DNA of 64,000 nt from an uncultured Rhodobacter sp. (GTDB taxonomy: Bacteria; Pseudomonadota; Alphaproteobacteria; Rhodobacterales; Rhodobacteraceae), in the NCBI GenBank assembly GCA_945952585.1, contig CAMFII010000007.1, positions 1 to 64,000 of the forward strand, written 5' to 3'. This document shows, one piece after another, positions 16,221-25,834 of this stretch. The number at the start of each line of letters is the position of its first letter. Positions within the stretch are counted from its first letter, which is position 1. The notes below the pieces were generated by a model. That model was given only the letters and a program-made list of their open reading frames with translations. It did not search any database and was not told the DNA's origin. A program made the position numbers and the translations under genes.

Positions 16221-17222
16221 ATGGTGACGAGCGGTCCTGCCGACGCCCGCCCGCCCCATATTCCCGTTCTCCTGCGCCCCCTCCTGCAGGCGGTCGCACC
16301 CGTTCGCGGCGTCTGGATCGACGGCACGTTCGGCGCCGGCGGCTATGCGCGAGGGCTGCTTGACGCTGGCGCAGATCAGGTCATCGGCATCGACCGTGAC
16401 CCGCTTGCCCTTCGGATGGCGGAAGAATGGTCGGGTTCCTATGGGTCGCGGTTGCACCTCGTGGCCGGCACCTTCTCGGAACTCGATACGGTCGCGGACG
16501 GCCCGGTCGACGGTGTGGTGCTGGACCTCGGGGTGTCCTCGATGCAGCTCGACCAGGCCGAGAGGGGCTTTTCCTTCCTCAAGGACGGGCCGCTCGACAT
16601 GCGGATGAGCCAGTCGGGCGAAAGCGCTGCCGATCTGGTCAACACGGCCCCGGAAGAGGTGCTGGCTGACATCCTTTATCTCTATGGCGAGGAACGCGCC
16701 TCGCGCCGGATCGCGCGGGCAATCGTGGCGGCGCGGGGCGAAGCGCCGATCGAGACAACCCTGCGCCTGTCCGAAATCGTGGCCCGCTGCCTTCCCCGCC
16801 CGAAACCCGGGCAAAGCCATCCGGCGACGCGCAGTTTCCAGGCAATCCGCATCGCCGTGAATACCGAGTTCGAAGAACTCGCAGAGGGCTTGATGGCGGC
16901 CGAAAGGGCGCTTAGGCCGGGGGGTATGCTGGCCGTTGTCACATTCCATTCCCTCGAGGACCGCATGGTGAAGCGCTTCTTGCAACTCCGCTCCGGCGGC
17001 GAAGCACAAAGCAATCGCTATGCCCCGGCCAACAGCCCGGAAAAACCGCGTTTTCAACTGGTTACACGCCGAGCGGTCGGGCCGGACGATCAGGAAATGG
17101 CTGAGAACCCGCGCGCGCGCTCGGCCAAGCTTCGCGTCGCGCGGCGCACCGATGCCCCGGCGGGACCTGTCGATCCCGCCGCGCTTGGCGTTCCCCTTCT
17201 TCAGCGGAAAGGTCGCCGGTGA
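16221..17222 (+). CDS. rsmH: 16S rRNA m4C1402 N4-methyltransferase RsmH (MraW)
   Basis: A 333-residue SAM-dependent methyltransferase that modifies C1402 of 16S rRNA in the decoding centre. Family motifs are HIPVLL near the start, [14 protein letters not shown] (SAM site), [20 protein letters not shown] and the C-terminal [14 protein letters not shown]. The ATG at 16221 follows GGAGG by eight bases and lies two bases after the mraZ stop. The stop overlaps the ftsL start. The short basic tail (LLQRKGRR) is typical. Confidence 0.97.
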   Translation: MVTSGPADARPPHIPVLLRPLLQAVAPVRGVWIDGTFGAGGYARGLLDAGADQVIGIDRDPLALRMAEEWSGSYGSRLHLVAGTFSELDTVADGPVDGVVLDLGVSSMQLDQAERGFSFLKDGPLDMRMSQSGESAADLVNTAPEEVLADILYLYGEERASRRIARAIVAARGEAPIETTLRLSEIVARCLPRPKPGQSHPATRSFQAIRIAVNTEFEELAEGLMAAERALRPGGMLAVVTFHSLEDRMVKRFLQLRSGGEAQSNRYAPANSPEKPRFQLVTRRAVGPDDQEMAENPRARSAKLRVARRTDAPAGPVDPAALGVPLLQRKGRR

Positions 17223-17608
17223 TGCGTTCTGTCCTCTACGCCCTGTCGTTCCTGGCTGTCATGGGGTTGGCCTTCTGGGCCTACCGCGAGAACTATGCCA
17301 CCCAGGACGCGCTGCGGAACGTCGATCGGCTGCAGAACGAGATCGCCGACCTGCGCGACGAACTGGCGATGCAGAAGGCGGAATGGGCCTATCTGAACCG
17401 CCCTGACCGGATTCGCGAACTTGCCGCGATCAGTTTCGACAAGCTGGGCCTCCTGCCGATGGAACCGGAGCAGTTCGGCGACGCCAAGGACATTCCCTAT
17501 CCGCCGCCGCCCGTTACCTCGCTTCCGTCGGAGCTGTCGCTGTCCGCGCCGGTTTCGGTGCAGGGCAAGCTTGATGTCGTGCCGACCAACGAGGTGCAGA
17601 TCCCATGA
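17222..17608 (+). CDS. ftsL: Cell division protein FtsL
   Basis: A 128-residue bitopic membrane protein of the divisome, partner of FtsB and FtsQ. One N-terminal transmembrane helix (VLYALSFLAVMGLAFWA) is followed by a heptad-like coiled coil (residues about 25-65). The C-terminal half contains RIRELAAISFDKLGLLPM and a proline-rich periplasmic tail. Position between rsmH and ftsI is diagnostic. The ATG overlaps the rsmH stop (TGATG) and its own stop overlaps the ftsI ATG, so the genes are translationally coupled. Confidence 0.93.
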   Translation: MRSVLYALSFLAVMGLAFWAYRENYATQDALRNVDRLQNEIADLRDELAMQKAEWAYLNRPDRIRELAAISFDKLGLLPMEPEQFGDAKDIPYPPPPVTSLPSELSLSAPVSVQGKLDVVPTNEVQIP

Positions 17609-19392
17609 CCCGTATCCCGCTGCGCCCGCTGGCCCGCATCCTGTCCGCCCGTGCCCGCGGCGAGAACCCCGACACGATCGAACGCGAAAACATCCGCTTG
17701 CGCCAGAAGCAGACGCACGATCGCGCTCGTGCGCGCGCGCAAGGTCGTCTTCTGCTGCTGGGTGTGGCCTTTACCATGGCCTTCACCAGCATCGGGGCGC
17801 GCATGGGCATGATGGCGGCAACGATGCCGACCGAGCCGCGCAGCGCCAGTTCCGGCGCCCAGATCGAGGCGCAGCGCGCCGATCTGACCGACCGCAACGG
17901 CCGCATCCTTGCGACCAACATTCTGACGCACTCGCTTTATGCGCAACCCAAGGACATGGTCGATCCGGCCCGCGTGGCGCATGAGCTGGTCGGCATCTTC
18001 CCGGATCTCGACGAGAAGCAACTCCTGACCCGCTTCACCGATGGCCGCAGCTTCCTCTGGATCAAGAAAAAGCTCTCGCCCGAGCAGATGCAGCAGGTGC
18101 ATGACATCGGCGATCCCGGCCTGCTGTTCGGCCCGCGTGAGATGCGCCTTTACCCCAACGGCCGCCTTGCCGCGCATGTGCTGGGCGGCGCAAGCTTTGG
18201 CGCGGAAGGCGTAAATTCGGCCGAAGTGATCGGGACCGCGGGCATCGAGAAGGCACTCGACGCCCGCCTGCGCGATCCGGCCAATGCCGGCAAGCCGGTG
18301 GCGCTGTCGCTTGACCTCACGGTCGAGGCGACCGTCCAGGAGGTGCTGGAAGGCGGCATGAAGATGATGCAGGCCAAGGGCGCCGCGGCCATCCTCATGG
18401 ACGTGCATACGGGCGAAATCCTGTCGATGGTCTCGCTGCCTGATTTCGACCCGAATGATCGCCCGCAGCCTCTGGTGTCTGGCGACCCCGCGGACAGCCC
18501 GCTGTTCAACCGGGCGGTGCAGGGGGTTTACGAGCTTGGCTCGACCTTCAAGATCTTCGCGGCCGCGCAGGCGCTCGAGCTTGGACTGGTCAATCCCGAC
18601 ACGATGATCGACGCCGACGCGCCGTTGATCTGGGGCAAGTTCAAGATCAAGGAATTCGACAACCACAACTATGGTCCGCTGCTTTCGGTCACGAACGTGA
18701 TCGTGAAATCCTCGAACGTCGGGGCAGCTCATATAGCGCTGATGATCGGAGGCGTGCGTCAGCAAGCCTTCCTGAAGTCCCTCGGCTTCTTCGACCCGAC
18801 CCCGGTCGAACTGGTCGAGGCGGCAGGGGCGAAACCGCTGGTTCCGGCTCGCTGGCCGGACATCACGACGATCACCACCTCCTATGGTCACGGCATCTCG
18901 GCCAGCCCGATGCATCTGGCGGCGGCCTATGCGACGATTGCAAACGGCGGCACCTTGGTGAGGCCGACGCTTCTGAAGTCCGATGCGATCGAGCATGGCC
19001 CCCGGATCATCTCGGAAAAGACGGCGCAGGAAGCGGTGGCGATGTTGCGCGGCGTGGTGACCGAGGGCACCGCCAGCCTCGGCAACGTGCCGGGTTACTC
19101 CGTGGCCGGAAAGACCGGCACAGCCGACAAGCCGAAGAAGGGCGGCGGCTACTGGCACGACAAGGTGATCAATACCTTTGCCTGCACCTTCCCTTCGAAC
19201 AATCCGAAATATGTCCTGGTCCTGACGCTTGACGAGCCGGTCGAGACGGTCGGCTCGGAGGTGCGCCGCACCGCGGGTTGGACGGCGGTGCCGGTCGCCG
19301 CCGAGGTGATCCGTCGCGTTGCGCCGCTCCTCGGGCTGCGGCCCGAGGTTGAAACCGCCTCTGCGGCCGAGGTAACACTCGCCCACAACTGA
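17605..19392 (+). CDS. ftsI: Penicillin-binding protein 3, septal transpeptidase FtsI
   Basis: A 595-residue class B PBP that crosslinks septal peptidoglycan. There is a basic cytoplasmic start, one transmembrane segment (LLLLGVAFTMAFTSIGA, residues about 48-65), the dimerisation domain beginning RADLTDRNGRILATN, and the transpeptidase domain with the active-site motif STFK (serine near residue 313), SSNVG and KTGTAD (lysine near 503). The ATG overlaps the ftsL stop. It acts with FtsW, encoded at 35513. Confidence 0.97.
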   Translation: MTRIPLRPLARILSARARGENPDTIERENIRLRQKQTHDRARARAQGRLLLLGVAFTMAFTSIGARMGMMAATMPTEPRSASSGAQIEAQRADLTDRNGRILATNILTHSLYAQPKDMVDPARVAHELVGIFPDLDEKQLLTRFTDGRSFLWIKKKLSPEQMQQVHDIGDPGLLFGPREMRLYPNGRLAAHVLGGASFGAEGVNSAEVIGTAGIEKALDARLRDPANAGKPVALSLDLTVEATVQEVLEGGMKMMQAKGAAAILMDVHTGEILSMVSLPDFDPNDRPQPLVSGDPADSPLFNRAVQGVYELGSTFKIFAAAQALELGLVNPDTMIDADAPLIWGKFKIKEFDNHNYGPLLSVTNVIVKSSNVGAAHIALMIGGVRQQAFLKSLGFFDPTPVELVEAAGAKPLVPARWPDITTITTSYGHGISASPMHLAAAYATIANGGTLVRPTLLKSDAIEHGPRIISEKTAQEAVAMLRGVVTEGTASLGNVPGYSVAGKTGTADKPKKGGGYWHDKVINTFACTFPSNNPKYVLVLTLDEPVETVGSEVRRTAGWTAVPVAAEVIRRVAPLLGLRPEVETASAAEVTLAHN

Positions 19393-19416
19393 TCCTGAAA
19401 GCCGGAGCGCCGAGCC

Positions 19417-20898
19417 ATGACCGAAGCCGTGAAATCCCTCGCCGACCTGGGCTTGACCGCCCGCGGCGGGCGCGAGGCGCGGATCACCGGACTGGCGGTC
19501 GACAGCCGCGCCGTTCGCCCCGGATACCTGTTCGCGGCCCTGCCGGGCAGCAAGGCGCATGGCGCGACCTTCATCCCCGCCGCGCTGGATCTTGGCGCTG
19601 TCGCCGTGCTGACCGACGCCGAGGGCGCGCGGATCGCACAAGGGTTGCCGGGCATGGCCGATATCGCGCTTGTCGTGGCAGAAGACGCGCGCGAGGCGCT
19701 GTCCTTCGCCGCCGCGCTGTGGTTCGGTCGCCAACCTGCGACGATGGTCGCGGTCACCGGCACCAACGGCAAGACCAGCGTCGCCACCTTCACCCGCCAG
19801 ATCTGGGCCGCGCTTGGTCTGCCCGCGATCAACATCGGCACGACCGGGGTCGAGGGCGCCTGGGACGCGCCTTCGGGCCATACGACGCCCGAACCGATCA
19901 CGCTCCACCGCCTGTTGGCCGAGGCGGCCGAGGCTGGCATCACCCATGCGGCGATGGAGGCGTCCTCGCACGGGCTGGACCAGCGCCGGCTGGATGCAGT
20001 GCGGCTGAAGGCGGCTGGGTTCACCAACTTCACGCAGGACCACCTCGACTATCACGGCACCTTCGAGGCCTATTTCGCCGCCAAGGCCGGGCTCTTTGAT
20101 CGAGTCCTGCCAGAGGATGGCGTGGCGGTCCTGAACACGAATGACCCGAAAAGCGTCGATCTGGCGCTGATCGCAACGGCCCGCGGGCAGAAGATCCTGC
20201 GCACCGGCCATGGCGAGGATGCCGACCTGCGCATCCTCGGCCAGCGCTACGACGCGACCGGGCAGGATGTGCGCTTTGCCTGGAAGGGTGCGCCGCATCA
20301 GGTTCGCCTCAACCTGATCGGCGGTTTCCAGGCCGAGAACGTGGCGGTGGCGGCTGGCCTGGCGATCGGCTCCGGTTGTGCGCCAAACGACGTGTTCGCG
20401 GTCCTGCCGCAGCTTTCGACCGTGCGTGGGCGGATGCAACTGGCCGGTCGGCGCAAGAACGGTGCGAGCGTCTTCGTCGACTATGCCCATACCCCCGATG
20501 CGATCGAGACGGCGCTGAAGGCTCTGCGCCCGCATGTCATGGGGCGCATCGTCGTCGTATTCGGCGCGGGCGGAGACCGCGACCGCAGCAAGCGCCCTTT
20601 GATGGGTAAGGCCGCGGCGGAAAATGCCGACATCCTGTTCGTGACCGACGACAACCCGCGCTCCGAGGACCCGGCGGCAATCCGTGCGCAGATCATGGAA
20701 GCCTGCCCCGAGGCGAACGAGGTCGGTGACCGTGCCGAGGCGATCCTGCGCGGCGTCGATGCGCTTGGCCCCGGCGATGCCCTGCTCGTGGCCGGGAAGG
20801 GCCATGAAAGCGGCCAGACCATCGCCGGGAATGTGTATCCTTTCGACGATGTCGAACAGGCCAGCGTTGCTGTCGCTGCACTGGATGGGCTGAACTGA
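19417..20898 (+). CDS. murE: UDP-MurNAc-tripeptide synthetase MurE (meso-DAP adding)
   Basis: A 493-residue cytoplasmic ligase that adds the third residue of the stem peptide. The ATP loop is VAVTGTNGKTSVA near residue 110, and the central domain has the TTPEP and MEASSHGL motifs. The C-terminal domain carries TDDNPRSEDP, the DNPR signature of enzymes specific for meso-diaminopimelate. It follows ftsI by 24 bases with a GGAGCG site, and its stop overlaps the murF start by one base. Confidence 0.97.
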   Translation: MTEAVKSLADLGLTARGGREARITGLAVDSRAVRPGYLFAALPGSKAHGATFIPAALDLGAVAVLTDAEGARIAQGLPGMADIALVVAEDAREALSFAAALWFGRQPATMVAVTGTNGKTSVATFTRQIWAALGLPAINIGTTGVEGAWDAPSGHTTPEPITLHRLLAEAAEAGITHAAMEASSHGLDQRRLDAVRLKAAGFTNFTQDHLDYHGTFEAYFAAKAGLFDRVLPEDGVAVLNTNDPKSVDLALIATARGQKILRTGHGEDADLRILGQRYDATGQDVRFAWKGAPHQVRLNLIGGFQAENVAVAAGLAIGSGCAPNDVFAVLPQLSTVRGRMQLAGRRKNGASVFVDYAHTPDAIETALKALRPHVMGRIVVVFGAGGDRDRSKRPLMGKAAAENADILFVTDDNPRSEDPAAIRAQIMEACPEANEVGDRAEAILRGVDALGPGDALLVAGKGHESGQTIAGNVYPFDDVEQASVAVAALDGLN

Positions 20899-22343
20899 TG
20901 ACTGCGCTCTGGACATCCGCCGAAGCTGCCGCCGCAACCTGCGGGCGCATCACCTGCGACTGGGTGGCGAAAGGCGTCTCGATCGACACACGGACCTTGC
21001 AGCCGGGTGACCTGTTCGTGGCGCTCAAGGACGTGCGCGACGGGCACGAATTCGTCGGCCAGGCGCTCGACAAGGGGGCAGCCGCCGCGCTTGTCACCCA
21101 TGTGCCGGAAGGCGTGGGCGTCGACGCGCCGCTTCTCGTCGTGCCGGACGTGCTCGAGGCGCTTCGCGGCCTTGCCCGCGCGGCGCGGGCGCGGACGAAG
21201 GCGAAGGTCGTGGGCGTCACCGGCTCGGTCGGCAAGACCTCGACCAAGGACATGCTGCGCGCGGTGCTGGGCGGGCAGGGCAAGACCCACGCTGCAGAGG
21301 CGAGCTACAACAACCACTGGGGCGTGCCGCTGACGCTGGCGCGGATGCCGGTGGACACCGATTTCGCCGTGGTCGAGATCGGCATGAACCACCCAGGCGA
21401 AATCGCGCCGCTGGCTGAGCTGGCGCAGTTGGACGTCGCCATCATCACGACGGTCGCCCCTGCCCATCTCGAGGCCTTCGAGAGCATCGAGGGGATTGCC
21501 CACGAAAAGGCGGCGATCATGGGCGGGCTGAAACCCGGCGGTACAGCTGTGTTGCCCGCCGACCTGACCGTCAGCCCGATCCTTCTGGCCAAGGCTGCCG
21601 AAGTCGGTGCGCGGGTGCTGCGCTTTGGCAGCGGCGAGGATGCCGACTACCGTCTGACGGATGTAACTCTGACCCCCGATGCGACGGTCGTGCGCGCGAC
21701 GGCGCAGGGCGAGCCGCTTCTCTTCAAGGTCCGCAGCCCCGGTCGCCATTTCGCCCCGAACGCTCTGGCGGTTCTCGCGGCAGCCGCGGCGCTTGGGCTC
21801 GATCCCTCGATCGCAGGCTGCGACATCGGCAACTGGCTGCCGCCCAAGGGGCGCGGCACGCGCGAGCGCATTCTCCTTGACGCGGTCGACGACCGCGGGT
21901 TCGAGCTGATCGACGACGCCTTCAACGCCAATCCCGCCTCGATGGCCGCGAGCCTCGATCTGCTGGCGGCGATCCCGCCGGTCGATGGCGTCGGGCGCAT
22001 CCATCCGGGCCGCCGCATCGCCATTCTTGGCGACATGCTGGAACTCGGGCGCACGGAGCTGGACCTGCACGCGGCCATCGCCCGGTATCCGGCGATGGCA
22101 AGCATCACGACGGTGCATTGCGTGGGCCCGCGGATGCGCGCGCTCCACGCGGTTCTGCCGCTGCAGAAGCGCGGGCTCTGGGTTGAAACCGCCGCCGATC
22201 TGGTGCCGCAACTGCGCCAGCTGGTCGATGCCGGCGACATCGTGCTGGTCAAGGGCTCGAAGGGTATCAAGGTTTCGCAGGTCGTTGACGGCTTCCGCAA
22301 ATTGGGGCAGGCGATCGCACAGGATACGACAGGCGCCGAGTAA
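20898..22343 (+). CDS. murF: UDP-MurNAc-pentapeptide synthetase MurF
   Basis: A 481-residue ligase that joins D-Ala-D-Ala to the UDP-MurNAc-tripeptide. It has the Mur N-terminal [18 protein letters not shown], the P-loop [14 protein letters not shown] near residue 105, the central [14 protein letters not shown] segment and the C-terminal [15 protein letters not shown]. Its start shares a base with the murE stop (TGATG), so translation is probably coupled. mraY follows after 26 bases. Confidence 0.97.
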   Translation: MTALWTSAEAAAATCGRITCDWVAKGVSIDTRTLQPGDLFVALKDVRDGHEFVGQALDKGAAAALVTHVPEGVGVDAPLLVVPDVLEALRGLARAARARTKAKVVGVTGSVGKTSTKDMLRAVLGGQGKTHAAEASYNNHWGVPLTLARMPVDTDFAVVEIGMNHPGEIAPLAELAQLDVAIITTVAPAHLEAFESIEGIAHEKAAIMGGLKPGGTAVLPADLTVSPILLAKAAEVGARVLRFGSGEDADYRLTDVTLTPDATVVRATAQGEPLLFKVRSPGRHFAPNALAVLAAAAALGLDPSIAGCDIGNWLPPKGRGTRERILLDAVDDRGFELIDDAFNANPASMAASLDLLAAIPPVDGVGRIHPGRRIAILGDMLELGRTELDLHAAIARYPAMASITTVHCVGPRMRALHAVLPLQKRGLWVETAADLVPQLRQLVDAGDIVLVKGSKGIKVSQVVDGFRKLGQAIAQDTTGAE

Positions 22344-22369
22344 CGGCGCGGACGAGAGGGGCGAAGGGC

Positions 22370-23452
22370 ATGTTCTACTGGTTGGCCGATCTGTCGGACG
22401 GGGGCGGCATCCTCAACCTTTTCCGCTACATCACCTTCCGCGCCGGTGCGGCTTTCTTCACCGCGCTGGTCTTCGGCTTCATCTTCGGCCGACCGCTCAT
22501 CAACATGCTGCGCCGCAAGCAGGGCAAGGGCCAGCCGATTCGCGATGACGGCCCGCAGAGCCATTTCGCCAAGGCCGGAACCCCGACCATGGGCGGCCTC
22601 TTGATCCTGTCTGCATTGACCTTTTCGACCCTGCTCTGGGCGAGGCTCGACAATCCCTATGTCTGGATCGTCGTGTTCGTGACGCTGGCCTTCGGTCTGA
22701 TCGGTTTCGCCGACGACTTCGCCAAGGTCACCAAGCAGAACACCAAGGGGGTCTCCAGCCGCGCCCGCTTCCTGCTGGGCCTGCTGATCGCGGCGCTGGC
22801 GTCCTATGCCGCCGCCCGGTTCCATCCCGGCCCGCTGACCGATCAGCTTGCCCTGCCGTTTTTCAAGAACGTGCTGATCAACCTTGGCTATTTTTTCGTG
22901 CCGTTCGGGATGCTCGTCATCGTCGGTGCCGCGAACGCGGTGAACCTGACCGATGGGCTTGACGGTCTGGCGATCATGCCGGTGATGATCGCGGCCGGCA
23001 CGCTCGGCGCCATCGCCTATGTCGTCGGCAATGCGAACTTCGCCGAGTATCTGGGTGTCCATTTCGTGCCCGGCACCGGCGAACTCCTCGTCTTCACCGC
23101 GGCCCTGATCGGCGGTGGGCTTGGCTTCCTGTGGTACAACGCGCCTCCGGCGGCAGTGTTCATGGGCGATACCGGCTCGCTGGCGCTTGGGGGCTCGCTT
23201 GGCGCGATCGCCGTCTGCACCAAGCACGAGATCGTGCTGGCCATCGTCGGCGGCCTTTTCGTGGTCGAGGCGCTCTCGGTCATCATCCAGGTGATGTATT
23301 ACAAGCGCACCGGCCGGCGGGTCTTCCTGATGGCCCCGATCCACCATCACTTCGAGAAGAAGGGCTGGGCCGAACCGCAGATCGTCATCCGATTCTGGAT
23401 CATCTCACTGATCCTCGCCCTGATCGGCCTTGCCACGCTGAAGGTCCGCTGA
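22370..23452 (+). CDS. mraY: Phospho-MurNAc-pentapeptide transferase MraY
   Basis: A 360-residue inner-membrane enzyme with about 10 helices that makes lipid I from UDP-MurNAc-pentapeptide and undecaprenyl phosphate. Signature segments are [11 protein letters not shown], the aspartate motifs FADDFAKV and [10 protein letters not shown], and the cytoplasmic HHHFEKKGW loop near the C-terminus. GAAGGGC precedes the ATG. In the usual dcw order murD would follow; here seven accessory genes intervene. Confidence 0.97.
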   Translation: MFYWLADLSDGGGILNLFRYITFRAGAAFFTALVFGFIFGRPLINMLRRKQGKGQPIRDDGPQSHFAKAGTPTMGGLLILSALTFSTLLWARLDNPYVWIVVFVTLAFGLIGFADDFAKVTKQNTKGVSSRARFLLGLLIAALASYAAARFHPGPLTDQLALPFFKNVLINLGYFFVPFGMLVIVGAANAVNLTDGLDGLAIMPVMIAAGTLGAIAYVVGNANFAEYLGVHFVPGTGELLVFTAALIGGGLGFLWYNAPPAAVFMGDTGSLALGGSLGAIAVCTKHEIVLAIVGGLFVVEALSVIIQVMYYKRTGRRVFLMAPIHHHFEKKGWAEPQIVIRFWIISLILALIGLATLKVR

Positions 23453-23514
23453 CGGGGGCTGGCGCGTCACGAGGCGCTGTGCGACTGTCCGTACGTTGGA
23501 ACCGGAGGGTAAAC

Positions 23515-24147
23515 ATGGCTTCGACTGAGACTTTGTTGGCCTTCGTCGTAGCCACCGGACTATTCGCACTGATGCCCGGACCCGCGATGCTTTATGCGGC
23601 GGCGCGGACACTTGCAGGAGGCCGCCGTGCCGGTCTTGGCGCGGCCTTCGGTATACTTCTTGGCTGCTGCGTCCATGTCGTAGCGGCGGCGGCCGGCCTC
23701 TCGGTCCTTTTCCATGCGGTGCCGACCATCTACTTCGTCGTCAAGCTTATCGGCGCGGGCTATCTGGTCTGGCTCGGCATCGGCATGATCCGCAGCCGCG
23801 AGATGTTGGGCGCGATGCCAACCGGACTTCCGGTCATGTCGGCTGGCAAGGCGTTCCGGCAAAGCGTGATGGTCGAGCTTCTGAACCCGAAGACCGCCCT
23901 GTTCTACGTCGCCTTCCTGCCGCAATTCGCCGACCCGTCTGCGGCTCTGCCTGTCTGGTCGCAGTTGCTTGTGCTTGGCGTGATCGCCTGCCTGATGTTC
24001 AGCGCAATGGATCTGGTTGCAATCTTCGCGGCATCCGCCGTTGCGGGCCGCTTGTCCCGGTCCACGCGTATCACCCAGTGGATGCAGCGGACGGGGGGCG
24101 CGATCCTGATCGGCCTTGGCCTGCACGTGGCGACCCAAAGGGCCTGA
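23515..24147 (+). CDS. LysE/RhtB-family amino-acid exporter
   Basis: A 210-residue inner-membrane protein with six predicted helices. Family marks are FALMPGPAMLYAAARTLAGGRRAG near the start and the conserved ELLNPKTALFYVAFLPQF near residue 125. Family members export amino acids or homoserine lactone-like compounds; the substrate here is unknown. CCGGAGGG precedes the ATG at 23515. It lies on the same strand as mraY after 62 bases and only three bases before the class-III PLP enzyme, so the exporter and that enzyme are probably cotranscribed. Confidence 0.9.
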   Translation: MASTETLLAFVVATGLFALMPGPAMLYAAARTLAGGRRAGLGAAFGILLGCCVHVVAAAAGLSVLFHAVPTIYFVVKLIGAGYLVWLGIGMIRSREMLGAMPTGLPVMSAGKAFRQSVMVELLNPKTALFYVAFLPQFADPSAALPVWSQLLVLGVIACLMFSAMDLVAIFAASAVAGRLSRSTRITQWMQRTGGAILIGLGLHVATQRA

Positions 24148-24150
24148 CAC

Positions 24151-25428
24151 GTGACCGACCCCTCCGCCTCGCTCATCGCGCGCGACGCGGCGGTCTTCCT
24201 GAGCCAGGACCTGTCCTCGCCCTGCGCGTCGAGCGTCCGGCGCGCCGAGGGCATCTGGATCGAGGATCATGCTGGCCAGCGGTTCATGGATTTCCATGGC
24301 AACTCGGCCCATCACCTCGGCTATGCCCATCCGCGCATCCTTGCCGCGATCCGCGACCAGCTTGACCAACTGACCTTCGCGCCCCGTCGGTTCGCCTGCG
24401 AACCGGCTACCGAACTGGCCGAGGAGCTGGCCCGGATCGCCCCGGGCGATCTGGGGCGGTCGCTGTTCCTTCCGTCGGGGTCGGACGCGGTCGAAACGGC
24501 GTTGCGCCTCGCCCGCGCCGTGACCGGGCGATGGAAGACGGTCTCGTTCTGGGGCTCCTACCACGGGTCGGGCTTTGGCGCGGCGGCAGTCGGCGGCGAT
24601 CCGGCGTGGCGGAACCGGGCAACCGGCCCCTTGCCGACCGGCGCCGAGCATGTTGCGCAATATGACTGTCTTGCCTGCCCCTACAATCATCCCGGCCCCG
24701 CCGCCTGTGGCCTGGCCTGTGCACGGGCAATCACCGACATCCTGCGGCGCGAAGGGGACGTGGCGGCAGTCGTGGCCGAGCCGATGCGGTCCTGGCCGCT
24801 GATCCCGCCCGCGGGCTTCTGGGCCGAGGTCCGCCGCGCCTGCGACGAGACCGGCACGCTGCTGATCTTCGACGAGATTCCGACAGGTCTGGGCAAGACC
24901 GGGCGGATGTTCTCCTCGGCGCATGAAGGCGTGGTGCCCGACATCATGGTTCTCGGCAAGGCACTTGGCGGAGCGGTCCTGCCGCTCGCAGCCGTGATCG
25001 CGCGCCGCGATCTGGACTTGGCGGCACCTTGGTCGATCGGTCATTTCACCCATGAGAAGAACCCGGTCACCACCCGCGTCGGACTCGAGGTGCTGCGGGT
25101 GATCGCCGAAGAGGGCCTGGTCGACCGGTCCGCCGAGTTAGGGTCAAGGGCGCTCGACCGTTTGCGCGCGATTGAGGGCCGTGCAATTGGCCTGCGCCAT
25201 GCCCGTGGCCGCGGGCTTCTGCTGGGCATCGAGGTCACCGACGCTGTGGGCCGCCCGGATGCCGCGCGGGCCGAGTGCATCCGCAAGGCGTCGCTCGAGG
25301 CCGGCCTCAACTTCAAGCTGTCGAACGGGGCGACGATCACGCTCTCGCCGCCCCTTGTCATCGACTGGTCCGATCTCGACCGTGCCCTGTCGATCCTTGC
25401 CGCCGCGGCGGGCGCCTGTCAGCCGTAG
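24151..25428 (+). CDS. Class-III PLP-dependent enzyme, possibly PbfA-like hydroxyaminoethylphosphonate ammonia-lyase
   Basis: A 425-residue PLP enzyme of the class-III aminotransferase fold. LFLPSGSDAVETALRLAR binds the cofactor phosphate, FDEIPTGLGKTGRMF carries the PLP-binding aspartate, and the Schiff-base lysine is in VLGKALGGAVLPL. The N-terminal FMDFHGNSAHHLGYAHP resembles (R)-1-hydroxy-2-aminoethylphosphonate ammonia-lyase PbfA rather than typical omega-transaminases. No other phosphonate gene is in the window, so an aminotransferase acting on an amine exported by LysE is equally open. The end overlaps the converging gene at 25419 by ten bases. Confidence 0.75.
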   Translation: MTDPSASLIARDAAVFLSQDLSSPCASSVRRAEGIWIEDHAGQRFMDFHGNSAHHLGYAHPRILAAIRDQLDQLTFAPRRFACEPATELAEELARIAPGDLGRSLFLPSGSDAVETALRLARAVTGRWKTVSFWGSYHGSGFGAAAVGGDPAWRNRATGPLPTGAEHVAQYDCLACPYNHPGPAACGLACARAITDILRREGDVAAVVAEPMRSWPLIPPAGFWAEVRRACDETGTLLIFDEIPTGLGKTGRMFSSAHEGVVPDIMVLGKALGGAVLPLAAVIARRDLDLAAPWSIGHFTHEKNPVTTRVGLEVLRVIAEEGLVDRSAELGSRALDRLRAIEGRAIGLRHARGRGLLLGIEVTDAVGRPDAARAECIRKASLEAGLNFKLSNGATITLSPPLVIDWSDLDRALSILAAAAGACQP

Positions 25429-25724
25429 CGGCGCAGGACCTGCATGTGCGCGACGCCCTCGGATGCATCGCTGCTCATCTGCATCAGGTCGAAATAGGCG
25501 AGGCAGGCAGGCGAGGTCATCGCCACGGCCATCACCGCCTCGGCCGCCCGTGCGGAAGACCAGCGTACGATGTCCATGTAGGTGCCATCCGCACCGCGCA
25601 TCAGGTCCCGACCGAGAAAGCCGTCGACATGGGCGAGGAAATCGTTCTGGAACTGGTCTGATACCGCGATGAGCCGTTCTTCGCTGATGCCTGCCTTCAG
25701 ACGGATCCGGGCAAGCTCGATCAC
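25419..25724 (-). CDS. Small dimeric alpha-beta barrel-like protein, 5' end possibly frameshifted at a G10 tract
   Basis: A 101-residue protein starting from GTG at 25724. The pattern (short strand, ARIRLKAGISEERLIA, WSSARAAEAVMAVAM helix, terminal strand HMQVLRRYG) suggests an antibiotic-biosynthesis-monooxygenase or stress-response barrel fold; the function is unknown. No ribosome site precedes the GTG. An ATG at 25750 with an ideal GGAG-ATCAAG site is 26 bases upstream, out of frame because of a run of ten C on this strand. One extra C would restore the frame. So the real start is probably 25750, with the tract variable or mis-sequenced. Confidence 0.6.
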   Translation of the reverse strand: MIELARIRLKAGISEERLIAVSDQFQNDFLAHVDGFLGRDLMRGADGTYMDIVRWSSARAAEAVMAVAMTSPACLAYFDLMQMSSDASEGVAHMQVLRRYG

Positions 25725-25734
25725 GGGGGGGGGG
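25725..25734. repeat. G10/C10 homopolymer at the start of the 25419 gene
   Basis: Ten consecutive G on the plus strand lie between a well-spaced ribosome site with ATG (25750, minus strand) and the coding frame. Length changes by one base would switch the frame. Such tracts occur in phase-variable genes, but a sequencing length error is also possible. Confidence 0.7.
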
Positions 25735-25834
25735 TCGCTGTCGGTGTCATCTTGATCTCCATGATTGATCTGACGCTCGACGGATTGACCGATAACATGT
25801 CATCTAATGGCATATTTCTTGATTTGATATCCCC

